A program made the position numbers and the translations under genes. 64,000 nt of DNA from Salipiger pallidus (GTDB lineage Bacteria; Pseudomonadota; Alphaproteobacteria; Rhodobacterales; Rhodobacteraceae): NCBI RefSeq assembly GCF_014643635.1, contig NZ_BMJV01000006.1:62001-126000 (forward strand), read 5' to 3'. Every line of letters starts with the position of its first letter. The stretch's first letter is position 1. Under the pieces are notes generated by a model that saw only the letters and a program-made list of their open reading frames with translations, was not told the DNA's origin and searched no databases. This document shows, piece by piece, positions 25,548 through 33,695 of this stretch.

Positions 25548-27625
25548 CCGGCCACCACGCCGACAAGGGAAGGCCGCGCTTCAATGCCGATTTCCTCGAA
25601 TGACAGGACCGGGTTGCTGATCCCCTTCGCAGACAGGATCGTGCGAAGGAAACGGCGGCGACGGGCGCTTGTGACGAGGGCCGGAAAAATCCCCCTGTTT
25701 CCTGCCAGGTTGATCTCGGACGCGACACCGGTGGTGAGGGAGTCGAACAGATCCGGTGGCAGTGCCACATCGAGCCCGCCTCGCGCGCTTTCCACCTGGT
25801 AAGTCGAGAAGGTATCTTCCCATTCGGGAGCAAGCTGGATCAGTGGGATCGTTCCGTCATTGCGCCGCATGGCCGCCACCAGCTGGAAGCCAAGCCGTTG
25901 GCGGACATGTTCGCAGATCTGATCGACTCCGATCTGCTGGCCCTTGACCTCCGAGATCGCCTCGAGGACGAGGGGCAAGTTGCGGACGCTGACCTGCTCC
26001 TCGAGCAGCAGGCGCAAAACCTGGTGTAGCGTGTCAATCGACACTTTTTCGGGGATGAGCTCATCGAGAAGGCGCCGGTTCGCTTCGGCCCTGGAGGTAT
26101 TGGTGAGCGACACCATCTCATCGAGCAATCGGCGCAATGCCTTGAGCGTCAGAAGCCGGCCGAAATTGCGCTTAATGACCTCGAGCAGGTGAGTCGCAAG
26201 AACCTCGGTCGGTGTTATTATGGTCGCACCGGTGATCGCAGCACGGTCCTGATCTTGCGGCTTGATCCAGCGTGCGGGCGCCCCGTAGACAGGTTCGTCC
26301 ACGTCGCGACCGGACGGAAGACGTGTCTTGTCATCGCCGATGAGGGCCAGCACCATGTCTGGATTGATTTCGCCCCGCGCCACCTCGACCCCATGGATGC
26401 GGATTACGTAGATCCCGGTATCAAGGGCTGGCGCATCAGTAAGCCGGATCTCCGGCAGGACGACGCCAAAGCCCGATGCCACATGCCGCCGCATGTTCCC
26501 GATACGGACATCCAGTCCAACACCGGGATCCAGAACCATGTTCACGAGATCCGGTGCAAATTCGACATGGATCTCGTCGACATCCAGTATGTCACCGATT
26601 GGTCGCTCCGTCGGGGCATCGACCACCTCAGCTCCTTCTGAAAGCTCTGGCTCATCCGGGGTGCGCCGCGCCATGTAGATGGCGAGGCCGCCAAGAACAC
26701 CTGCACCGAGTATGAACGGCAAGAATGGCAGACCTGGCACAAGCGCGAACAGCGCCATAAGCACACCAACGGTGCCAAGCGCCGCAGGATGCCGTGCCAA
26801 CTGCCCGGCCACGGCGGCATCCGTCGCCCCGATCGCCCCACCGCGGGCCAGCAAGAGCCCCGATGCGATCGAGATGATGACCGCCGGGATCTGCGTCACG
26901 AGCCCATCGCCAACTGTAAGTATCGCGTAGGTTTCAAAGGCATTCGACAGGGCCATCCCTTGCCCGAACACCCCCATGGCCATGCCCATCACAAAGTTCA
27001 GAAGAGTTATCAAAAGGCCTGCCACAGCGTCGCCTTTCACGAACTTGGACGCACCATCTAGAGAGCCGAAAAATGTGGTTTCCTGCTGTTCACGTTCGCG
27101 ACGCAGTTTAGCTTCCGCATGATCGATGGCTCCTGCGGCCATGTCGCTGTCGATCGCAAGCTGCTTGCCCGGCATCGCGTCAAGCGCAAACCGGGCTCCC
27201 ACCTCGGCCATACGCGCCGCACCCTTGGTGATCACTGCGAAATTGACGATCATCAGAACCCCGAAGACCACCAGGCCCAGGAAAACGCTGCCCCCCATCA
27301 CGAAGTTCGCAAAGCCTTCGATCACGTTCCCTGCGGCGGAAGTTCCGGTATGCCCCTGCCCGATGATGAGCTTCGTCGAGCTGACGTTCAGCGAAAGGCG
27401 TAGCATCAAAGACGCCAGCAAGATGGTCGGGAACGCCGAAAAATCGAGAGGCCGCTCGATGAAAAGTGTCACGGTGAAAATCAAGATGGCCAGCCCGAAA
27501 GATGCTGCAAGCCCCACATCCAGCACCCAGTACGGTACGGGCAGAATCATCATCACGATGACGGCCATGAGGGCTACCGCGAGCAGAACTGTCGGTCGGA
27601 ACAAGGTCGAAGTGGCTTTTTCCAT
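25544..27625 (-). CDS. flhA: Flagellar export apparatus protein FlhA
   Basis: The 693-residue protein has an N-terminal membrane half of about eight helices. It includes the conserved FHIPEP-type cytoplasmic loop (RMAEVGARFALDAMPGKQLA near residue 140) and a C-terminal cytoplasmic ring domain that docks export substrates. It starts the flhA-fliR-flhB unit. A damaged IS3 element lies 236 bases upstream, between it and the DUF1217, flbT and flaF genes. Read-through from the flagellin-side genes is therefore doubtful, and a local promoter would be needed. Confidence 0.97.
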   Translation of the reverse strand: MEKATSTLFRPTVLLAVALMAVIVMMILPVPYWVLDVGLAASFGLAILIFTVTLFIERPLDFSAFPTILLASLMLRLSLNVSSTKLIIGQGHTGTSAAGNVIEGFANFVMGGSVFLGLVVFGVLMIVNFAVITKGAARMAEVGARFALDAMPGKQLAIDSDMAAGAIDHAEAKLRREREQQETTFFGSLDGASKFVKGDAVAGLLITLLNFVMGMAMGVFGQGMALSNAFETYAILTVGDGLVTQIPAVIISIASGLLLARGGAIGATDAAVAGQLARHPAALGTVGVLMALFALVPGLPFLPFILGAGVLGGLAIYMARRTPDEPELSEGAEVVDAPTERPIGDILDVDEIHVEFAPDLVNMVLDPGVGLDVRIGNMRRHVASGFGVVLPEIRLTDAPALDTGIYVIRIHGVEVARGEINPDMVLALIGDDKTRLPSGRDVDEPVYGAPARWIKPQDQDRAAITGATIITPTEVLATHLLEVIKRNFGRLLTLKALRRLLDEMVSLTNTSRAEANRRLLDELIPEKVSIDTLHQVLRLLLEEQVSVRNLPLVLEAISEVKGQQIGVDQICEHVRQRLGFQLVAAMRRNDGTIPLIQLAPEWEDTFSTYQVESARGGLDVALPPDLFDSLTTGVASEINLAGNRGIFPALVTSARRRRFLRTILSAKGISNPVLSFEEIGIEARPSLVGVVAG

Positions 27626-27861
27626 CTTCAGCTACGCCCGAAAACGCCGGTTCTGCGCCATTTTTGAAGGGCTACCCCCGATTGCCCTCCTTCTGGAAGA
27701 CCCATCGCCAAAATCATCTTCATCCCCTCAAGCCGAACTCATGGCTCCTGTCTAAGAGAGAAACGATTGATACTTAGTTATTTTGAGCACCTCCCTGATG
27801 ATCGAACACTGACGTGAGCTTCGGTCTGACGTTTTCACGTCTCCAAGAACGAGGCGATAAT

Positions 27862-28804
27862 TCATGTTGAAACGAAGAACCCTGGCTCAGGCTCTAAGGC
27901 TCGGGTGGCGCTGAGAGTAGTGAAAAGCGAGCGCACCGTGTCGAAGCTGGGCGCGGAATACGTCGCGCATCCAATGATGATCCAGTCACCGATGGCGCGC
28001 ATCACTTGCTGGATGGTCTCAAAACGGTGGCGATGCACGCATTGCTTCTTCAGCGTCCGGATGAAGCGTTCGACCATGTCGTTCTGCTGGGGACAGTGTG
28101 GCGTGATGAACGCCTGCTTCAGGCCGTAGCTGCGGGCGATCCTGGTGAAGTGGTGGCTGGTGAAGATCAGACCGTTGTCCGACCTCAGCAGGAACTCTTC
28201 CTCGACCTTGCTCAAAGTGCCGAACCGGGCGATCAGGGCGTGTTCGAGGGCGGCGCTGGCGGTCGTGGCTTTGCCGGACTTCGACAGGTGCCAGCCCAGC
28301 AACTCGCTGGTGTGGCAGTCGATCAGTGAGGAGGGTCTTGAAACGGTCCGGGGGACCGTTTCACCGACGAACGCCAAGGAAGCCCAGCCGTCCTTGTCCG
28401 TCCAGATACGGGCGAGATCCGTCGACCAGCGCTCGTTCGGCGCAGCCGCAACCGACGGCACGGCCTGGATGCGGGGCCGCATGCCACGGCACGCTTGCGC
28501 ACCCGTCGCCCGGCAGGCGCATGCGCAGCATGCTGCCGAGAGGGGCCAGCCCTTGATCTGGAAGATCCGCTGCATGGTGTTCTTGTTGAACTCCAGGAGC
28601 CAAGCCACGGTCCGATAGCCAAAGAACGGCTCTTCCTCGATCAGCTTCTTGATCGGCTCGGAAAAGCGGGCCTCGACCATAGGCGCAGCCTTCACCGGCT
28701 TGTAGTAGACCGTCCGCCTCGGGATGCCGAAACCAGGCACACAGCTTGGCGACCGACACAACGACGCCCTCGGCAATGAGGCCCTGCTGGATGCGACGGA
28801 TCAC
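27862..28804 (-). pseudogene. IS3 transposase orfB (DDE integrase), frameshifted
   Basis: The integrase core is recognisable: NERWSTDLARIWTDKDGW, LIDCHTSELLGWHLS, LLRSDNGLIFTS with the middle Asp, and CPQQNDMVERFIRTLKK with the final Glu. The first 25 codons (IRRIQQGLIAEGV) are in another frame from the rest, joined near 28730. The text around FQIKGWPLSAACC and after GDWI also leaves the family pattern. A 14-codon in-frame palindromic insertion lies at 28324-28365. Confidence 0.8.
28324..28365 (-). repeat. Palindromic repeat inserted in frame in a transposase gene, copy 1
   Basis: A ten base-pair perfect palindrome (GAAACGGTCC and GGACCGTTTC around three bases, 28340-28362) lies in a 42-base insertion. 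It adds 14 codons, GETVPRTVSRPSSL, between LAFV and IDCHT of the integrase core without breaking the frame. The flank GTGAGGAGGG is shared with the second copy at 43413-43453. Confidence 0.65.
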
Positions 28805-29118
28805 TTCCCGTCCTGCGCATCCAGCAGGGCTTGAAGCTTTCTTCGCGCCCGCAGCTCCAGCACGGCCTCGCCATAGGCGTCCTGCAGGTCCCGGAGCTGC
28901 TTCTCGTATTGCTCGCGGATGTCGAGCGGTTTGGCGCGCAGCGAGTTCTCGATGCCGCGCTTGGCATCCTCTACCCCGCCCTCGATCTCGGAGAGCGTCA
29001 GGTCGAAGGACCGGCTTGCCTCCGACACGGTCGTCTTGCCTTGGGTGGTCTCAATGACGAGCCTCGTCTTACGCTTCGCCGTCCACCGTATGATGCTGTC
29101 GTCCATCGTCTTACTCAT
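28801..29118 (-). CDS. IS3-family orfA (helix-turn-helix, DUF1153-like)
   Basis: This 105-residue protein is the DNA-binding partner of the IS3 transposase. The motif KTTVSEASRSFDLTLSEIEG is the helix-turn-helix, and EQYEKQLRDLQDAYGEAVLE is a leucine-rich coiled coil. The frame is intact, although its orfB is not, so it would be produced without an active transposase. It overlaps the start of orfB by four bases. Confidence 0.75.
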   Translation of the reverse strand: MSKTMDDSIIRWTAKRKTRLVIETTQGKTTVSEASRSFDLTLSEIEGGVEDAKRGIENSLRAKPLDIREQYEKQLRDLQDAYGEAVLELRARRKLQALLDAQDGK

Positions 29119-29414
29119 GGCTACATTCTCCCTTGTAGCATGAGCAGGTCTTCAGTGGGTCGATGCAGCTGCGCGTTACCGCCAGCACGTCTCCCGCGTC
29201 ACTTCAGGAATTCGCCAACACAACTTTCTGATACTCTTCTCCCCAGGCATGAGATGGAGCTCACCTCGTACCCGAACCCATCATCGAAAGTATGGGGTCG
29301 AGACGACGCTTACAAGAGATCAGATCAGATATGGTCACCGCTTGTTTTCAAGCGGTGAATTAGCGGCATCTAACCAACTCAATGAGTTCCGAGTGTAAAC
29401 ATTATAGTGAACAT
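29119..29414. other. Spacer between IS3 element and DUF1217 gene
   Basis: These 296 bases should hold one end of the IS3 element and the 3' flank of the DUF1217 gene. No reading frame with homology, strong terminator or clear inverted repeat was seen. Confidence 0.4.
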
Positions 29415-30606
29415 TTACGACTTCAACAAGTTCAATGCGATAGAGCCACCACCCGTACTATCAGTACTGGAAGCTAGATCTTGCAAGAGGTAGGCGCCGA
29501 TCAGTTTCTGAACATTTCCCATATCCTCCAGATCGCTAAATGAAGAAATACCAAATTTTCGTTCAGATTTTTCCTTTAAAACATCTATCTGCTTGTCTAT
29601 ATCTATTTGACTGAAACCGTTTGGAAGATTCAACGCTTTCTCAAACACCGTGCGCATAGATTGACTGCCAAGCACACTGTACCACTTGGCATTTTCACTT
29701 ATGTCACTTGAGGATAGGTCTGGAATAGATCTCTGAAATTTCAAAGCTATTCCAATGGATGGATCCACGCCTCCAACCGCGCCCTCAAAGAGCTGCCATC
29801 TGTATTGATTTTCAATGTTGTCTACAAAAGATGCATTTTGTAGGGCAGTAGTCGGAACAGCTTTATCAAATTCAAACGCATGCGCCAACATCTTCAGCTT
29901 CGTGTCTGCCAAAATGTTTGCCAACGCCCCAGGATCACTCGAACCCTCCTCCAGTACACGCCTCAGAACAGTTTGACTATTCCTCCTGTCCTCTATACCG
30001 AAGGCTTTAATAACAATTTCTTTTAGAACATAATCGTTCAGCAGGTCTTCAGCTGAACTAACTTCCCCTATCGCTTCAAAGAAATAACTTTTATTGCTTC
30101 GGATACTCTCCCTAGCTTCCTGCTCAAAAGTAGCGGCGTAGGTGGGGTCATTCAGATATTGATCTCCTTTGTGTCTCCTCAAGATCTGAAAGCATGGATG
30201 CTTCATATCTTTGAAAGATAGAGACACCAAACCCCTCCTCTTGCGTCTTGTGAAAAACTGTTTCACTGAAATCAAGGATATTCGCCAAAGCAGTATAGGC
30301 ACTGTTGCCCAGCCTACTTACAAGAGAGCCCTCCGCATCAGGGTCTTCTTCGAGGACTCTTTGAATAAGAAATTTGCTTTCAATTTGATCTTGTAGGCCG
30401 AAAGCTGATAGCGTGACATTAAGGAGGCGGCGGTTCTCGACGAGATTTTCAGCGGTCGCAATCGACCCAATGTTCTCTCGGAAATACTTTGATTCTCGAG
30501 CAATCTCGGGACTATTATCAAAGGCTGCCTTCTGGGTGGAGATTGTTCTTTGCAGCATTTGCCAGCCGACGAGGCCACTTCCGGAGATCATAGGCGTATA
30601 AGTCAT
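29415..30606 (-). pseudogene. DUF1217 flagellar-cluster protein, split by one frameshift
   Basis: The gene starts at 30606 with MTYTPMISGSGLVGWQMLQR, overlapping the flbT stop by four bases (ATGA). It reads for about 150 codons to a stop at 30148. The family sequence then continues in another frame as KGDQYLNDPTYAATF through to 29415. The switch falls at a short AAA run near 30160, and one added base would restore a protein of about 395 residues. The two halves each carry a similar unit (YFRENIGSIATAEN and YFFEAIGEVSSAED; RVLEEDPDAEG and RVLEEGSSDPG), so the intact protein would have two repeats. It could be a true mutation or a sequence error. Confidence 0.75.
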
Positions 30607-31007
30607 TGCTTGGCAGCGGCGAGTAGCCGGTCCTCTCTTGGTATGAGTGCCCTGAGCGCCTTGAGGCACTGGTAGAATTGACCTTCCAGCAAAGATTCGG
30701 TGGCATTACTCAGAATCTTTCGGCTGTCTGTGTCTGTAAGAATTTGACTGAGCTCTTCAATGTTTTGAAGGAGCTGAAGTTTGGCCGCACCCGCGTCGGC
30801 ATCACCGGTCAAAACCAATTGCGCCGTGTAGCACAAGCGCCGTACCGGCGTCCGCGCATCTTCTGGATGGATCGCGTCCCTTAGTCGGAGAATGTTTGCA
30901 TTCGGTGTCACTATGGACAGGCGACTGCGTCTGTCACCATTCTCGATGACGGCGCCGTTTATCAATACACGTTCGCGAGGCCCCAATTTTAGGACGAGCC
31001 CGGTCAT
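30603..31007 (-). CDS. flbT: Flagellin mRNA regulator FlbT
   Basis: FlbT in Caulobacter binds the flagellin mRNA leader and limits its translation until the hook is complete. This 134-residue protein begins LVLKLGPRERVLINGAVIEN, diagnostic of the family. Its start overlaps the flaF stop by four bases and its stop overlaps the DUF1217 start by four bases, so these genes form one coupled unit downstream of flagellin. It is probably the post-transcriptional regulator of the flagellin gene at 31465. Confidence 0.93.
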   Translation of the reverse strand: MTGLVLKLGPRERVLINGAVIENGDRRSRLSIVTPNANILRLRDAIHPEDARTPVRRLCYTAQLVLTGDADAGAAKLQLLQNIEELSQILTDTDSRKILSNATESLLEGQFYQCLKALRALIPREDRLLAAAKQ

Positions 31008-31381
31008 TTACTTATGCTCCTGCCGCTCAAGCCACGCATGATTGAGGCGTTTACTTCTAGGATCGGAGCGAGACGAGCCTTACGCTGCAAAATCTTGCCA
31101 GTTTGGGCTTGCACAAATTCAGAAAGATAGAAGATCTGTGCGCGCAGGTCTTGTGGCAGCTCGTTCTTTTCATCTGCGACATCGACTGCGAGCGCTATCC
31201 AGAGGCGGCGGTTCTCATACAAGGCTTCAACGAGTCGCGGATAGGACTTTGGCCCATCTTCGGCGGCGGCCTTGATCTGGTGAGTGACGCGGGCGAAGAG
31301 TTCGTACTCGATACCTCGGTCGGTCCGGGTAGTTGTAACGGATTGGGCGTAGGCGCGGTGCGCCATTGTCTGAGCATTCAC
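31004..31381 (-). CDS. flaF: Flagellin assembly regulator FlaF
   Basis: FlaF is needed for flagellin synthesis or secretion in alphaproteobacteria and acts against FlbT. The 125-residue protein has the family core AHRAYAQSVTTTRTDRGIEY and ends in a helical C-terminus. The GTG at 31381 is preferred to the ATG five codons later because AAGG sits seven bases before the GTG. It follows flagellin by 83 bases, with a hairpin in between. Confidence 0.93.
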   Translation of the reverse strand: MNAQTMAHRAYAQSVTTTRTDRGIEYELFARVTHQIKAAAEDGPKSYPRLVEALYENRRLWIALAVDVADEKNELPQDLRAQIFYLSEFVQAQTGKILQRKARLAPILEVNASIMRGLSGRSISK

Positions 31382-31430
31382 GGCAGAACCTTCTGACTCT
31401 GTTTCTAAGACTGATGATGGTCATGAAACC

Positions 31431-31453
31431 GGAGGCCGGAATAACCGGCCTCC
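31431..31453 (-). terminator. Hairpin downstream of flagellin
   Basis: A perfect nine base-pair stem (GGAGGCCGG with CCGGCCTCC, five-base loop) follows the flagellin stop by 12 bases. On the minus strand it is followed by GGTTTCAT, a weak thymine run, so it may be a partial terminator or a stabiliser of the flagellin mRNA. Confidence 0.7.
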
Positions 31454-31464
31454 AAGACTCTGCC

Positions 31465-32760
31465 TTAGCGGAAGAGCGAGAGCAGAGACTGCGGTGCCTG
31501 GTTGGCGATCGAGAGTGCTTGAACACCCAGCTGTTGCTGCACCTGAAGGGCCTGCAGACGCGCAGATGCCTCTTCCATGTCAGCGTCAACAAGGGTGCCG
31601 ATGCCGGACTTCAGCGCATCAGTGAGACCCGAGATGAAATCAGTCTGGGTTTCAATTCGGCCTTGGACCGAACCGAACGAGGAGGCCGAGTCGATGGCCG
31701 TCTGGATCAGCCCTTCGATTGAAGTGAGCGCGGTGTCGACACCTGACTGAGTGGTCACGTCGATATCCGACAACGCCTCCAAGCGCCCACCGATTGTCGT
31801 CCCGGCACCTGTTGTCGCGTCTGCAACAACCGTGTCGAAGCTAAGCTGGATCGTATTCGTACCATCTGTTCCACCGGCGAAAGACAGGGTATCGCCATTG
31901 CGCGAGACTGAGAGTGTCGCCGCATCTATACCTTCCTCCGCCAGGTACTGGTTGAATGAAGCCTCGAGACCGGCCGCAACGTCGTCCATCGTGTCACCGT
32001 CACGTGCAACGAACTTGATCTCCGTGGTGGCCATACCGGCCTGCGTGTTGGCACCGGTGGTATTCAAGCCAGTCAAGGTACCCACGCCGACGACCCGGAT
32101 AGCATAGCCCGTGCCAGCGGTAGGGGCGATACCGTTGGTCCCTAGGTCCATACTGCCAGTCGTGGTCGCATTCAGCGTGACTTGGTCAGCACCGGTACCT
32201 TCCGTGTAGGTACCGCCTGTGGCTGCAATCGAGCTTGCACTGGTGCCGAGGTCCTGTTTCGCAACGTTGATGTCGGAGGCAGCAACTCCGGTCGCCGACC
32301 GATCAAGCGATGCCAGCACGTTGACTGAACCGGTTCCGGCTTCGAAATTGGTATTGTCGATCAGGTTCAGGCCGTTGAACTGAGCGGCGCCCACGACCGC
32401 CGAGATCTGATCGCGAAGAGCATCGATATCGACCTGAATCTTGTCCCGGTCGACGTTCTCTTCCTGTGCCGCGACGATCTTGCCCTTCACCTCGGTGAGC
32501 AGGTCAGTCACCGTCTCGGCGGCCTGGCGAGCAACCGCAACCGTCGACTCGCCGAGGTTCAGGCTATCGGAAATACCTTTAAAGCCTTTTACGTCAGCTT
32601 CCATGGTCTTGGAGATGGCCCAGACTGCGGCATTGTCCTTGGCGCTTGCGACGGATTTACCGGTCGAGATTTCAGCTTGGGTGGTGGCAAGGTTACCATT
32701 GATGGATTTGAGGGTTTGCAGCGCCACCATGGCGCCATTGTTCGTCAGGATGCTAGACAT
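31465..32760 (-). CDS. fliC: Flagellin
   Basis: The 431-residue protein has the conserved N-terminal D0/D1 helices (SSILTNNGAMVALQTLKSIN) and C-terminal helix (LGVQALSIANQAPQSLLSLF) that pack in the filament core. A variable middle rich in Gly and Thr lies between about residues 150 and 330. It is the filament protein exported by FlhA, FliR and FlhB. flaF and flbT follow directly. The 208-base region upstream holds its promoter and a structured leader. Confidence 0.96.
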   Translation of the reverse strand: MSSILTNNGAMVALQTLKSINGNLATTQAEISTGKSVASAKDNAAVWAISKTMEADVKGFKGISDSLNLGESTVAVARQAAETVTDLLTEVKGKIVAAQEENVDRDKIQVDIDALRDQISAVVGAAQFNGLNLIDNTNFEAGTGSVNVLASLDRSATGVAASDINVAKQDLGTSASSIAATGGTYTEGTGADQVTLNATTTGSMDLGTNGIAPTAGTGYAIRVVGVGTLTGLNTTGANTQAGMATTEIKFVARDGDTMDDVAAGLEASFNQYLAEEGIDAATLSVSRNGDTLSFAGGTDGTNTIQLSFDTVVADATTGAGTTIGGRLEALSDIDVTTQSGVDTALTSIEGLIQTAIDSASSFGSVQGRIETQTDFISGLTDALKSGIGTLVDADMEEASARLQALQVQQQLGVQALSIANQAPQSLLSLFR

Positions 32761-32784
32761 GGATATTTCGTCCTTACAATCATG

Positions 32785-32868
32785 CGGTGCTTTGCACCGA
32801 TTGGGAGTTGTGCCGGAACCGGCGTCCTTGACGTCTTTCTGACGAAGGCAGTCGGAGCGTCACGCTCC
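32785..32868 (-). promoter_or_regulatory. Structured flagellin 5' leader
   Basis: Two small hairpins lie upstream of the flagellin ATG. One is CGGTGC/GCACCG at 32785-32799, extended by outer CAAT/ATTG pairs. The other is GGAGCG/CGCTCC at 32854-32868. The first sits about 25 bases before the start. With flbT nearby, this leader is a reasonable target for FlbT-type control, but the binding is inferred. Confidence 0.35.
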
Positions 32869-32968
32869 CTGCGCCATCCAACTGGATGCGAGTTACAGAA
32901 TGGACCTTGAATCCTAACGTTGCGCTAAAGTCAGTCTGTGCAATTGCTCCAAATCAACTCAAAATTGC

Positions 32969-33334
32969 TCAAGCTCGCTTTTCCAGAGTACTCTTTTCGG
33001 TGTCCTCGATAGTCTCCCGTTTGCCATGCGCGTCGTAGATGTTCATTGATTTCCTTACTTCACGCATTGCATCAAGGCGTCCGGCGACGATCCGGATCCC
33101 CGCCAAGGCGTGATCAAACAGCTCCTGGTTCCTGTGAAGTTTCACTTGAAGAGGTTGCAGTGTTTCTGGTGTGACAGGGTCGCTTTCGGGCATGTCGTCC
33201 AGCAATGCAGCCTTTTCCTCCATTAGCGGAGCAAGGGCCGCGAGATCACCATCGAGAAGCGCAGCCCTTTCCCGATCAAGAATGCTCTCGAGGGCAAGCA
33301 GTGTCTGTGCGATAGCAAGTCGTTGCTCAGTCAT
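32969..33334 (-). CDS. FlgN-like flagellar chaperone
   Basis: This 121-residue, mostly helical protein begins LAIAQTLLALESILDRERAALL and has EKAALLDDMPE further on, like FlgN chaperones that protect hook-associated proteins FlgK and FlgL before export. FlgK and FlgL are present at 53.5-56 kb. The start overlaps the end of the upstream flgJ-like gene by eight bases. The family match is by pattern, so the call is moderate. Confidence 0.65.
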   Translation of the reverse strand: MTEQRLAIAQTLLALESILDRERAALLDGDLAALAPLMEEKAALLDDMPESDPVTPETLQPLQVKLHRNQELFDHALAGIRIVAGRLDAMREVRKSMNIYDAHGKRETIEDTEKSTLEKRA

Positions 33335-33587
33335 TCATTTGCTCCTTCATCGCGTGAAAAATGGCCTCAGCGAGGCCGATACCGCCATTTTCAACCAATG
33401 CCTCAGCATGCTCTTGCCGAAGAAGAGAAGAAAACTGTTCCTCGCCAACGCCGCCACCGAAGGCTCCGGGGGTTTCGCCAAGGCCGGCCGCCTTGAGCAT
33501 TTCTGATAGAAAGTTCGCCTCAAGGGCAGCGGCAGCTTTTCGAAGTCTATGATCCGCCGGAAAAGAGAGTGATAGGTCGACTTCCAT
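33327..33587 (-). CDS. FlgJ-like rod-binding protein (short form)
   Basis: The 86-residue protein matches the rod-binding N-terminal domain of FlgJ (ALEANFLSEMLKAAG, then EEQFSSLLRQEHAEAL and GIGLAEAI). It lacks the muramidase domain found in enterobacterial FlgJ, as is usual in alphaproteobacteria. The ATG at 33587 is chosen over the one at 33599 because GGAGG lies five bases before it. It probably caps or assembles the growing rod in the periplasm. It is divergent from fliK. Confidence 0.75.
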   Translation of the reverse strand: MEVDLSLSFPADHRLRKAAAALEANFLSEMLKAAGLGETPGAFGGGVGEEQFSSLLRQEHAEALVENGGIGLAEAIFHAMKEQMND

Positions 33588-33695
33588 GTGAACCTCCATT
33601 TCGACTCAACCAACTACATTTGACTGCCCAGCGGTAAAGAAGCGGTAATGATATTCTCCTAAAGTCCATGCGAAGGAAGAACTCCCGGAGACACC

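Larger units (their letters stand above)
27862..29118 (-). mobile_element. IS3-family element, decayed (first copy)
   Basis: The bounds given are those of the transposase genes; terminal inverted repeats could not be fixed. orfA and orfB sit in the usual order and overlap region. The element lies between flhA and the DUF1217 flagellar gene, on the same strand as both. Its orfB carries frameshifts and a 42-base palindromic insertion, so it can no longer move by itself. Confidence 0.75.
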
